Origin: Acidobacteriota bacterium
GTDB taxonomy: Bacteria; Acidobacteriota; Terriglobia; Terriglobales; Acidobacteriaceae
Length of the DNA stretch: 6,363 bases
Assembly: GCA_021811745.1 (NCBI GenBank)
Contig: JAJZNH010001014.1
Location: forward strand, 1-6,363
Direction of reading: 5' to 3'
Under the pieces are notes generated by a model, which saw only the letters and a list, made by a program, of their open reading frames with translations, did no database searches and had not been told where the DNA came from. The translations under genes and the position numbers were made by a program. Below are positions 1 to 6,363 of the stretch, in pieces (the first letter of the stretch is position 1; each line of letters begins with the position of its first letter).

Positions 1-17
1 GGTAGCAAGAGGAAACG

Positions 18-42
18 GCGGAAGAGGTGATTTCTCTTCCGC
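18..42 (-). terminator. Candidate terminator hairpin downstream of the receptor gene
   Basis: A perfect nine-base-pair inverted repeat (GCGGAAGAG at 18-26, CTCTTCCGC at 34-42) encloses a seven-base loop. On the minus strand the stem is followed by CGTTTCCTCTT, which is only moderately T-rich. It lies about 130 bases beyond the receptor stop codon. It could end the receptor transcript, but the broken T tract makes an intrinsic terminator uncertain. It may instead be a repeat-type palindrome or an RNA-stabilising stem. Confidence 0.45.
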
Positions 43-85
43 GGCTCCTGTGAGGCAATAGAATTGATCGGCGCTTTTATAGAGT

Positions 86-118
86 TGCGCAGGCTGAAGT
101 TAAAACCTTCAGCCCGCA
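86..118 (-). repeat. Hairpin-forming inverted repeat in the receptor 3' region
   Basis: A perfect eight-base-pair stem (GGCTGAAG at 92-99, CTTCAGCC at 107-114) encloses a seven-base AT-rich loop. It is extended by four outer pairs (TGCG at 86-89 with CGCA at 115-118) across a two-base bulge. It lies 54 bases after the receptor stop codon. No T tract follows on either strand, so a 3'-end stabilising stem or a REP-like intergenic palindrome is more likely than an intrinsic terminator. Genome-wide copy number is unknown. Confidence 0.5.
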
Positions 119-171
119 GGTTGGAGTCTTGCTTAACTACTTATGCGGATTCTGAAAACCACTACTCGTTG

Positions 172-3100
172 TCAGAACCGGAGCTTGCCGATCAACTCGA
201 TGTTGCGCCCGCCGACCGAGGCGCCCCGAATCAGCGCGGCATGACCTTGGCCGATGGCGGGATCGGGCTGAGACCAGGAGGGATGGTTCAACGTGTTCGT
301 CGCATCGGCGCTGAACTCGAACGATATGCGCTCATAGATCGGGAAGGTCTTATGAAGCGCGCCGTTCATCTGATACACGCCGGGCCCGTAGAGGCTGTTG
401 CGGTGCATGGTCCCGAAGGTGCCCGCAGCCGGAGCCGTCAGGGCGGCGGGATTGAACCAGCCATTGATCCCCTGGAAGTGGCCGGGTTTCGGGTTACCCG
501 TCACGTTCGGGAACCAGTGGTAATTGGATGCTCCCGGAGCCGACGCGAAGCTATCGTCGACCAGCATAAAGGGCGTGAACGGATTGCCCCCCTGACCAAT
601 CCAGGTGAGAGAAAGCGTCCAGCCGCCGACACCTTCATCGAGCGCCTTGTTATTGTTGAGAAATCTCCGGCCCTGACCAAATGGCAGGTCGTAACTCCCA
701 TAGGCCTTGAACATGTTGCGAACGTCGAAGTTCGCAGCGCCATGGTTGGCTTCCGGGTCATAGGAATTCTGAAAGATCGTGGTTCCCTCTTTGGAGCCCC
801 AGCCTGAGGAATCCTGGGTATCGGTCATGTGCGACCATGTGTAATTGAAGTTGAACATCAAGCCGTTCGAGAAGCGACGGTTAATCTGCGCCTGCAATGC
901 GGCGTAATTCGACGTGGCCTGGGTCGAGAATCCAGTGATGGCCTGGAATTCCGGATAGGGACGCAAGGCGGCATCGCCTGGCCCCAATTGGCTCGCCGCC
1001 ACCTGGTTGATGTCGTTGTTGAAGATGAGGTTTTTGGCGTGGCTCCCTACGTAGCCTACCTCAGCCATCATGTTTCCGGTAAGTTGGCGTTGGACGGTCA
1101 AGTTCCACGAATAGAGGATCGGGATCGGATTGTTATAAAGCATATACGAGACGCTCTGGCCGTTGTAACCATTGGGAGTGGTAGGAGCGGTGACATAACG
1201 GGTGTTGATGCTGGCGCCCTTTGCTCCCTGGTAGTTGGTGTTGCCGCTGGAGGAGAGCAGAACCACGGGATCGATGTTTCCAGTCGAGTCGCTCTCGCTG
1301 CCGCTGGAGTTGAAGGCATTGCCCATGCAGCAACTGGCGTAGTTGTCCACGTTCCACGGGAAGGTGTAAACGCCGAATCCGCTACGCACTGTCATCTTGG
1401 TGCCAAGCTGATACGCCGCACCGAACCGGGGCAGCCAGTTGTTCCATTGATTTTTCTGCAACTGTGTTCTGCCGTTGACATGGGTGACCGCATACCACAT
1501 GGCACCGGGAGCATTGGTGGCCGGGTTGGTGATTGTCGTATCGAACGAGCGTTCATTCGGCTTTGTTGAAGCCTCGGACCAGCCCGTTCTTCCTTCCCAG
1601 CGCAAGCCCAGGTTCAACGTCAGCTTGGGAGTGAGTTTCCAGTCATCCTGTACAAAGAACGCCGGATCCTTGAGCCGGCCATAATAGGTCGGTGAGACCG
1701 AAGCCGACCAACTCTCAGCATAGCCCAGCAGGAAGTCGGCATAGGAAGATCCCCCAACCGGTGCCGTTGAGTTATTGCTCGCCGTATAGACGCCGGCAAA
1801 GGTCAGGTTGGCGGCATTGATATTGCCCCATGCTGTTGAGTCCGCGCGATAGATCAGCAACTCACCTCCGAAGTGCAAGGAGTGACGACCGTGAATCATT
1901 GTTACCACGTCGGACAGATCGAACACGTTTTCTCTGTAGTTGGCGTGGACGCCAGGACTAAAGGTGGCACTCCCGTTGCCCAACCCATTGAAACCGGCGA
2001 TATTGATGGTTGGGAAGATGTCTGCCTTGGCGAACTGCAGCCCCAGCTTCGTAGGCCAACCCTGGCCCAGCGTCGGAGAGGTGAGCAGATCGTATTCTCC
2101 CATCCAGCCGGCGCGGGCTTCGTTCATGACGTCGGCGCTGAAGGTGTGGACGTCAGAGAGCTGGCCGCTCATATTCTCCACGTCGACGTTGGTGGCGTTG
2201 GCGGGATAGACGGGACTGACACCTTGGACGAGAACGTAGTTGTATGCAGACGAACCCGTGAGGCGATTGTTTTGCGTGATATCCGCATCGAGCCGCCCGA
2301 AGTACTTTTGCAGAGTGGAGGTGGATGGAATGATAAACGTATAGTTATTGGTGAGCGTTCCGGAGATATTCGGCGCCGGAAGGAGCGCCTGGAGGTTCTT
2401 GGCCACCGAATCGATCATCCCGGACGGAATCTTGTTGCCATTACCGTACTCGGTGGCGAACGATTGCCGCGTCACTGACGATCCCGTTACGGTCTGAGTA
2501 GTTGGATCGTAAATGGCGGGCAGCCCGGTAAAGTCGCCCGCTTTCATGGCGTCAGTGGGCACTGTGGCAAAGCTCTGCGCTGCTCCTCCGTGGTTGATGG
2601 TGTGGTCGTCATCGAACAGGAAGAATAGCTTGTTGCGAATGATCGGGCCGCTGACCTGACCTCCGAAGTCGTTCCAATGAATGACCGGAACCGCGGCGCC
2701 GGGAGCGCCGAACGCGTAGGTCGCGGCATTCAAGGACGTGTTGCGGAAATAGTCGTAGCCAAGACCGTGCCAGCTATTCGATCCGCCCTTGCTGATCTGG
2801 TTGTAGATGATGCCGCCGGTTCCGTACTGCGCCGAGAAGTTCGAATCGCTCATCTTGACTTCGCCGATGGTGTCGAAGATCGGGGTGTTGATGACGTTGT
2901 CGCTCATCGGCGAGCTGATGTTGGCGCCGTCCAGCATGGCAGTGGAAAAGGGCATGCTGCCGTTGGCCGCCACGCCGCCCATGCCGGGGTTCGCCGCACT
3001 GTTACCATTCTGCTGCACGCCGGAGGTTCCCGGCAAAAGCACCAGGAACGATTGCCAGTCGGGTGTTCCAGCGGTCTGCGGCAGGGTTTGCAGGGTCTCG

Positions 3101-3516
3101 CTCGGGAGAGTCGAGGAGAGCTCTGCAGAGGTTGTTTCCAGCAAAGGCGCCGACTCATTGACCACAATCTGCTGCGTGGCCTGGCCAACGGTGAGCTGAA
3201 CGTTCATACCGATGCGGCTGGCATGCAGGACCATGGGACCGCGCTGCAGAGAGGCAAACCCTTCCTTGCTAAATACGAAAATGTAGTGGTCCTCAGGCGT
3301 AATGGAACCGGTATCGTAGGCACCGGCATCGTTGGTCTGGTAGACGTGCTTCAGACCCTTATCCACATCTGTGACCGTCAGCGTAACGCCGGGTACGACC
3401 GCCCCCGAGGCGTCGGTCACGGTGCCGGTGACGTCTGCCGAGTTGGTGGCCTGGCCGAAGGCCATGGCCGCAGACAGCGCGCATAACGCTGCGGAGAAGC
3501 ACATCGATCGAGTCAT
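172..3516 (-). CDS. Oar-like TonB-dependent outer-membrane receptor with N-terminal carboxypeptidase-regulatory-like domain
   Basis: Predicted outer-membrane barrel protein of 1114 residues, of the large receptor class abundant in Acidobacteriota; it probably binds or imports a large substrate such as a glycan or peptide, but the substrate cannot be read from sequence. Seen: a signal peptide at about 1-23 (hydrophobic core, then AFGQA); a carboxypeptidase-regulatory-like beta domain at about 27-115 (VTGTVTDASGAVVPGV start); a plug-like region at about 120-250, with QYGTGG followed by ISKGGSNSWHG and DYFRN; then a long barrel. Typical family motifs are SWNLTVQRQL and EVGYVGSHAKNL (about residue 800), NYTWSHMTD (about 885) and FDVRNMF (about 935). 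The C-terminal residue is Phe, as expected for BAM-inserted barrels. I chose the Met at 3516 over the in-frame Met at 3555 because GGAGG lies five bases upstream and the signal peptide then begins correctly. No clear TonB box was recognised. The only mature-protein cysteines are an adjacent pair, C729-C730. It is divergent from the LysR-type gene. Confidence 0.93.
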   Translation of the reverse strand: MTRSMCFSAALCALSAAMAFGQATNSADVTGTVTDASGAVVPGVTLTVTDVDKGLKHVYQTNDAGAYDTGSITPEDHYIFVFSKEGFASLQRGPMVLHASRIGMNVQLTVGQATQQIVVNESAPLLETTSAELSSTLPSETLQTLPQTAGTPDWQSFLVLLPGTSGVQQNGNSAANPGMGGVAANGSMPFSTAMLDGANISSPMSDNVINTPIFDTIGEVKMSDSNFSAQYGTGGIIYNQISKGGSNSWHGLGYDYFRNTSLNAATYAFGAPGAAVPVIHWNDFGGQVSGPIIRNKLFFLFDDDHTINHGGAAQSFATVPTDAMKAGDFTGLPAIYDPTTQTVTGSSVTRQSFATEYGNGNKIPSGMIDSVAKNLQALLPAPNISGTLTNNYTFIIPSTSTLQKYFGRLDADITQNNRLTGSSAYNYVLVQGVSPVYPANATNVDVENMSGQLSDVHTFSADVMNEARAGWMGEYDLLTSPTLGQGWPTKLGLQFAKADIFPTINIAGFNGLGNGSATFSPGVHANYRENVFDLSDVVTMIHGRHSLHFGGELLIYRADSTAWGNINAANLTFAGVYTASNNSTAPVGGSSYADFLLGYAESWSASVSPTYYGRLKDPAFFVQDDWKLTPKLTLNLGLRWEGRTGWSEASTKPNERSFDTTITNPATNAPGAMWYAVTHVNGRTQLQKNQWNNWLPRFGAAYQLGTKMTVRSGFGVYTFPWNVDNYASCCMGNAFNSSGSESDSTGNIDPVVLLSSSGNTNYQGAKGASINTRYVTAPTTPNGYNGQSVSYMLYNNPIPILYSWNLTVQRQLTGNMMAEVGYVGSHAKNLIFNNDINQVAASQLGPGDAALRPYPEFQAITGFSTQATSNYAALQAQINRRFSNGLMFNFNYTWSHMTDTQDSSGWGSKEGTTIFQNSYDPEANHGAANFDVRNMFKAYGSYDLPFGQGRRFLNNNKALDEGVGGWTLSLTWIGQGGNPFTPFMLVDDSFASAPGASNYHWFPNVTGNPKPGHFQGINGWFNPAALTAPAAGTFGTMHRNSLYGPGVYQMNGALHKTFPIYERISFEFSADATNTLNHPSWSQPDPAIGQGHAALIRGASVGGRNIELIGKLRF

Positions 3517-3521
3517 ATCAG

Positions 3522-3526
3522 CCTCC
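3522..3526 (-). promoter_or_regulatory. Shine-Dalgarno site of the receptor gene
   Basis: On the minus strand GGAGG sits five bases before the ATG at 3516-3514. This spacing decides the start: the in-frame ATG at 3555 would add 13 mostly polar residues in front of a good signal peptide. Confidence 0.8.
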
Positions 3527-3681
3527 GAATGAGAATCGGTCCTGCAAACTACCAACCCGGTGGGGGTTATGCCGCCGGTTTGATTGAAGAAGGCAAATTA
3601 AGATTGGGGAAGCGTTTACCTAGGGTGCATCCAATGGGCCCGTTGTGAAAGAAACGGAATCCTACCCGGTAATTAAAATCG

Positions 3682-3710
3682 GTGACAAGCTGTATTTTTC
3701 GAATTATATT
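3682..3710 (+). promoter_or_regulatory. Sigma-70-like promoter for the LysR-type gene
   Basis: GTGACA at 3682-3687 (five of six against TTGACA) and TATATT at 3705-3710 (five of six against TATAAT) are separated by exactly 17 bases. Transcription would start near 3717, giving a leader of about 70 bases before the ATG at 3788. The -10 hexamer overlaps the minus-strand -10 and lies inside the palindrome at 3697-3718, which suggests autoregulation. Confidence 0.6.
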
Positions 3711-3718
3711 GATCGAAA
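3697..3718. promoter_or_regulatory. Palindrome in the divergent promoter region, candidate LysR-type operator
   Basis: TTTCGA at 3697-3702 and TCGAAA at 3713-3718 form a perfect inverted repeat with a ten-base AT-rich spacer. It covers the -10 elements of both divergent promoters. LysR-type regulators commonly bind interrupted AT-rich dyads containing T-N11-A in the gap between their own gene and a divergent target. Assignment to this regulator is inference. Confidence 0.45.
3703..3708 (-). promoter_or_regulatory. Candidate minus-strand -10 element for the receptor gene
   Basis: ATTATA on the plus strand reads as a perfect TATAAT on the minus strand. No good -35 match lies 16 to 18 bases upstream (around 3725-3731), which would fit a promoter that needs an activator. 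Transcription would begin near 3696, leaving an untranslated leader of about 180 bases before the receptor ATG. An AT-rich chance match is the main alternative. Confidence 0.4.
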
Positions 3719-3787
3719 TTGTCGCAAGCTGCTCAGACGGGGCTCAGCGGCTGGCTATTCATAGCAACTCGTGAGGCATAGATAGGC

Positions 3788-4675
3788 ATGAATACAACCC
3801 TCGATCAGTGGGAAGTGCTGCAGGCGGTGGACCAACTGGGGAGTTTTACCGCGGCCGAAGACCGGATGAACCGATCGCAATCGACCATCAGCTATGCCAT
3901 ATCGCGCCTGCAGGATCAGTTTGAAACCCCGTTGCTGAAAATGAAGGGACGGAGGGCGCAACTGACAGAAACGGGAAAAGCTTTGCTTACAGAGGTGGAG
4001 CCGCTCCTGACGGGGTTTCGGACTCTGGAGGAGAGAGCTTCGTCTCTTGGAAGCCGGGCCGGAACCGAGATCAGGCTCTCGATCGACAGCCTGTTTCCCG
4101 AGGAGAGGCTGTTCGCAGCCCTGGGGGAGCTGGCGCGGGTGCATCCTCATGTTTACCCGAAGCTGCGTCATGGGACGTTGCTGGCTGCGGCGGAGGAGTT
4201 CTCCGCATATCGAGCCGATCTGTGCGTGACCGCGTTTCCGGCGCGCGATCACCTCACGCAGTCCCTTCTCGATATCCGGATGTGCGGAGTCGCGCGGGCT
4301 GACCATCCGCTCCACGGCGGATCCGAGCCGCTCGCGCAGGCGGATTTGAGGCATCACCTCGCGGTCGTGATCGAAGCGACTTCCGGGCCCAACCCGCGGC
4401 AGCAGCCGCACAACCCATCGCAACGGTTCGTGACGGTGAACACGATTGAGGCGGCAATCGAGGCAGTCCGCAGTGGTCTCTGCTTTGGGTGGCTTCCGGA
4501 GTATCGCATTGAACCACTGCTGGTTTCAGGGGAACTTCAGAGGCTCCGCCTTCCGGCGGGAGCGGAGCGGCAGGTGCGCTTGTTCCTGGCCAGCAAGGAA
4601 ATGGGTTCCACGCGCGATGAAAGGAGCGATCTGGCTTCGCTTCTGGGAGCGAACCGCGGGGTGGATTCGCTGTGA
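3788..4675 (+). CDS. LysR-family transcriptional regulator
   Basis: DNA-binding regulator of 295 residues, the usual LysR-type length (about 300). The N-terminal winged helix-turn-helix covers about 5-63, with the signature GSFTAAEDRMNRSQSTISYAI and the wing ending QLTETG. A linker helix covers about 64-90. A periplasmic-binding-protein-like effector domain runs from about 94 to 290 and includes the conserved stretch SGLCFGWLPEYRI at 229-241. The opening LDQWEVLQAVDQLGSF and the SG-x-G-x-WLPE pattern resemble a widespread LysR subgroup, from memory also seen in proteobacteria; its ligand is not known to me. The start has only a weak ribosome site (GAGG at 3773-3776, or TAGG close to the ATG), but the protein begins where the family does. 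It is divergent from the receptor gene across 271 bases, with overlapping promoters, so autoregulation and control of the receptor are plausible. An unrelated distant target is possible. Confidence 0.93.
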   Translation: MNTTLDQWEVLQAVDQLGSFTAAEDRMNRSQSTISYAISRLQDQFETPLLKMKGRRAQLTETGKALLTEVEPLLTGFRTLEERASSLGSRAGTEIRLSIDSLFPEERLFAALGELARVHPHVYPKLRHGTLLAAAEEFSAYRADLCVTAFPARDHLTQSLLDIRMCGVARADHPLHGGSEPLAQADLRHHLAVVIEATSGPNPRQQPHNPSQRFVTVNTIEAAIEAVRSGLCFGWLPEYRIEPLLVSGELQRLRLPAGAERQVRLFLASKEMGSTRDERSDLASLLGANRGVDSL

Positions 4676-4787
4676 AGAGCCAAGGGCCGTTCCTGGGAGC
4701 GGGAGAAGCGCAAGGGGCAGGTATCCGGCTCGACATTCTCGATTCCAACGTGTAAGCTCGCCCTCAATCAGTTATGGACAGTGCGAT

Positions 4788-4820
4788 CGGACCGGCGGCT
4801 CCTTGGGCGCCTGCGGTCCG
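4788..4820 (+). other. GC-rich hairpin upstream of the TPR gene
   Basis: CGGACCG at 4788-4794 pairs perfectly with CGGTCCG at 4814-4820, with a further GGC/GCC pairing (4797-4799 with 4809-4811) inside. It lies 40 bases before the TPR start and is not followed by a T tract. It could be a leader structure or a remnant terminator of the LysR-type transcript. The rest of the gap at 4676-4860 shows no convincing promoter: TCGACA at 4730-4735 has no good -10 partner. Confidence 0.3.
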
Positions 4821-4860
4821 GCCGCGAAGCAGCAAGCGGAATTAACTCCAGGCGAGGCAC

Positions 4861-6033
4861 ATGAAGACGTTCTTTTCGAACGGGTTGCTGGCGATTGCGA
4901 TTCTGGCGCAGGCGCTGGGCCTGAAGGCACAGACGGCTCAGAATGGAGCAGACAAGGTGAAGGCGCTGAACCAAGAGGTTCAGCGCTATCTGGAGGAGCG
5001 GCAGCCGCAGATGGCGATCCCCGTGTTGCGCCAGATCGTAGCTCTCGAGCCGAACGACGTGGATGCGCGCGGAAACCTGGGGGTGCTGTTGTACTTCCAG
5101 GGGAAGTACGAGGAGGCGATTCCGCAGATGCGCGCCGCGGTGCGGCTTCAGCCGGATATTTGGAAGATTGAGTCTCTGCTGGGAATTGCCGAGAAGCGCA
5201 CCGGGGACTTGAGCGGTGCGGAAGACGACCTTGGCAAAGCCTTCTCCAAGCTGGACGACCCGAAGATCCGCATCCAGACCGGCCTGGAATTGCTTGAGGT
5301 GGTGACTTCAACCGGCAATCTGGCGCAGGCCGCCCAGGTGGTGGAAGAGCTGGAGAATCTGGATCCACAGAATCCGCAGATCCTGTTTGCGGCCTACGAA
5401 GTCGCGCAACAGTTGATGGACCAGTCGCTACTTTCCATGACCATGGCGGCACCGGATTCGGCGGAGATGCACATGATGCTGGCCAACCAATATGTCCGGC
5501 AGGGAGATCGGCCGCATGCCATCGCGGAGTATCGGGAGGCGATCAAGCTGAACCCCAATGTTCCGGGGGCGCATTTCGAGCTGGCCGAGCAGCTCCGGCA
5601 GGCTCAGGACCCGGCTTTGAACGCAGAGGCTGAAGGCGAGTTTAAAGCTGCGCTCGCGGTGAATCAGTACGACGAGAGGGCCTGGCGCTCGCTGGGCGAA
5701 ATGATGGCCGACAAAGGGGACTTTGCCGCCGCGAAGCAGGACGACGCACGGGCCCTGGCCTTGCAACCGCGGGATGCCGATGCGGAGACGGACATGGCCA
5801 AGGTGATGATCTCCATGCATCAGAATCGCGAGGCAATCGCGATCCTGGAGCAGGCAGTCAAGGACGATCCCACCAACATCGTGGCTCATTATCGCCTGAG
5901 CGTTCTTTACCGGCAGGCGGGGCGGAAAGCGGATGCGGAACGCGAGATGGAACAGTTTCGTCACTACCAGGATCTGAAGAGCAAGCTCAGCAAAGTCTTC
6001 CTGCAACTGCGCGGGCGGACGAATCCCATGTAG
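4861..6033 (+). CDS. Exported tetratricopeptide-repeat (TPR) protein
   Basis: Protein of 390 residues, probably a periplasmic or secreted scaffold that binds partner proteins through helical repeats. Seen: a signal peptide at about 1-23 (positive start, core [13 protein letters not shown], then KAQ), and TPR-like units at about 67-100 ([17 protein letters not shown]), 201-234 ([22 protein letters not shown]), 270-304, 305-338 ([17 protein letters not shown]) and 339-372. More degenerate helical pairs lie at about 32-65 and between 100 and 200. No catalytic domain is visible. The ATG at 4861 is preceded by AGGCGAGG (4850-4857), and an in-frame stop at 4843-4845 excludes an upstream start. The CRTAC1-type gene follows after 41 bases on the same strand, a pairing familiar from Acidobacteriota, so the two are probably co-transcribed and the products may interact. 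Assignment to the TPR family is firm; the cellular role is unknown. Confidence 0.9.
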   Translation: MKTFFSNGLLAIAILAQALGLKAQTAQNGADKVKALNQEVQRYLEERQPQMAIPVLRQIVALEPNDVDARGNLGVLLYFQGKYEEAIPQMRAAVRLQPDIWKIESLLGIAEKRTGDLSGAEDDLGKAFSKLDDPKIRIQTGLELLEVVTSTGNLAQAAQVVEELENLDPQNPQILFAAYEVAQQLMDQSLLSMTMAAPDSAEMHMMLANQYVRQGDRPHAIAEYREAIKLNPNVPGAHFELAEQLRQAQDPALNAEAEGEFKAALAVNQYDERAWRSLGEMMADKGDFAAAKQDDARALALQPRDADAETDMAKVMISMHQNREAIAILEQAVKDDPTNIVAHYRLSVLYRQAGRKADAEREMEQFRHYQDLKSKLSKVFLQLRGRTNPM

Positions 6034-6039
6034 ACTCCG

Positions 6040-6055
6040 ATTGGGCTCACCCAAT
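6040..6055 (+). other. Small intercistronic hairpin
   Basis: ATTGGG at 6040-6045 and CCCAAT at 6050-6055 form a perfect six-base-pair stem with the tetraloop CTCA. It starts seven bases after the TPR stop codon and ends 19 bases before the probable GTG start of the next gene. No T tract follows, so it is unlikely to terminate transcription. It might set relative expression of the two genes, or be chance. Confidence 0.3.
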
Positions 6056-6074
6056 ATTGATAGGTCCGTCGATT

Positions 6075-6363
6075 GTGCGAATCCTGTGCTGTTTCCCCTT
6101 GGTGGCCGCTCTGATTGTCATAGCCGCCGCATCTCTCGAGAGCCAGCATCCTCCGCGCACCGCACCGGCGGCACGAAAAGTGGAGCCACAAGCTGCCGGC
6201 GAACAGCTCCGAGTTCCCCGGCTCGTGGATATTACTGCTTCGACGGGCATTCACTTCAATCACCTCTCCTCGCCCGAGAAAAAATATATTGTGGAGTCAA
6301 TGAGCGGCGGGGTGGCACTGATCGACTACGACGGCGATGGATGGCCGGACATCTATAGATCGG
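6075..6363 (+). CDS. ASPIC/UnbV (CRTAC1-type) FG-GAP repeat protein, 5' part only
   Basis: The first 96 codons of an exported protein cut by the window end. The N-terminus is a short basic start and a hydrophobic segment (about 3-19, [16 protein letters not shown]), a signal peptide or anchor, followed by a Pro/Ala-rich linker. From about residue 50 it carries the typical opening of ASPIC/UnbV-associated proteins: [14 protein letters not shown], then [37 protein letters not shown] at 84-92 is a calcium-binding loop of an FG-GAP/VCBS propeller blade. Full-length relatives are usually several hundred residues and end in an ASPIC/UnbV domain, which would lie beyond the window. The GTG at 6075 was chosen because the signal segment begins there and AGG lies ten bases upstream; a TTG at 6057 is the alternative. 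It is probably in an operon with the TPR gene. Molecular function is not established. The next residues, Arg-Ser, are less hydrophobic than relatives usually show. Confidence 0.82.
   Translation, partial: MRILCCFPLVAALIVIAAASLESQHPPRTAPAARKVEPQAAGEQLRVPRLVDITASTGIHFNHLSSPEKKYIVESMSGGVALIDYDGDGWPDIYRS

Noticed and set aside
829..1569. Long open frame on the plus strand opposite the receptor gene; similar ones at 64-807, 1873-2478 and 2677-3486
   Set aside because: Their translations show no family motifs and are low-complexity in Val, Gly, Arg and His, as expected for the complement of a GC-rich gene. The minus-strand receptor reading is unambiguous.
3517..3555. In-frame extension of the receptor to the Met at 3555
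   Set aside because: It would bury the signal peptide behind 13 residues, whereas the Met at 3516 has GGAGG at ideal spacing.
3755..4423. Open frame on the minus strand opposite the LysR-type gene; also 4254-4748
   Set aside because: Arg/Pro/Ser-rich translations without recognisable domains, fully overlapped by a clear LysR-type gene on the other strand.
4730..4758. Promoter for the TPR gene with TCGACA as -35
   Set aside because: The hexamer at 17-base spacing is TAAGCT, only three of six against consensus, so I do not annotate it.
4774..4845. Short 23-codon frame (ATG to TAA) in the leader of the TPR gene, as a possible regulatory upstream peptide
   Set aside because: There is no ribosome-binding site before it, the Ala/Pro/Arg content is what random GC-rich DNA gives, and it has no recognisable leader-peptide feature.
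6041..6358. Alternative plus-strand frame starting ATGGGSPN-like near 6041, and minus-strand frames at 5964-6263
   Set aside because: The frame from the GTG at 6075 carries the clear ASPIC/UnbV-associated opening and FG-GAP loop; the others have no motif.
1..6363. Mobile element, CRISPR array, tRNA or rRNA
   Set aside because: No transposase or integrase motifs, no terminal inverted repeats flanking a gene, no regularly spaced repeats and no cloverleaf or conserved rRNA stretches were seen on reading both strands.

Overview
The window looks like an ordinary chromosomal stretch of an Acidobacteriota genome, probably Terriglobia-like. This is inferred from gene content, not from a marker gene. 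It holds a large Oar-type TonB-dependent receptor with an N-terminal carboxypeptidase-regulatory-like domain, and a secreted TPR protein followed by an ASPIC/UnbV (CRTAC1-type) FG-GAP protein. Both arrangements are frequent in that phylum. Both strands are used, and intergenic regions are short. No mobile element, CRISPR array, tRNA or rRNA was seen.

Layout. Positions 1-171 are non-coding and hold two clean hairpins downstream of the receptor gene. The receptor gene runs on the minus strand from 3516 to 172. The 271-base gap at 3517-3787 is a divergent promoter region. It carries a good plus-strand sigma-70-like promoter, a perfect minus-strand -10 hexamer overlapping it, and an AT-rich palindrome across both. 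A LysR-type regulator follows on the plus strand (3788-4675). A 185-base gap with a GC-rich hairpin leads to the TPR gene (4861-6033). After 41 bases a CRTAC1-type gene begins (probable GTG at 6075) and runs off the window end.

How the genes may work together. The regulator and the receptor are divergently transcribed with overlapping promoters. By analogy with other LysR-type regulators, the regulator may control both itself and the receptor in response to a small ligand, perhaps related to what the receptor imports. The ligand is unknown. The TPR and CRTAC1-type genes form a probable two-gene unit of exported proteins. Nothing ties this pair functionally to the receptor except proximity. 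I see no convincing evidence for a wholly new system. The most worthwhile leads are the shared divergent promoter, the adjacent cysteines in the receptor, and the exported TPR/FG-GAP pair.
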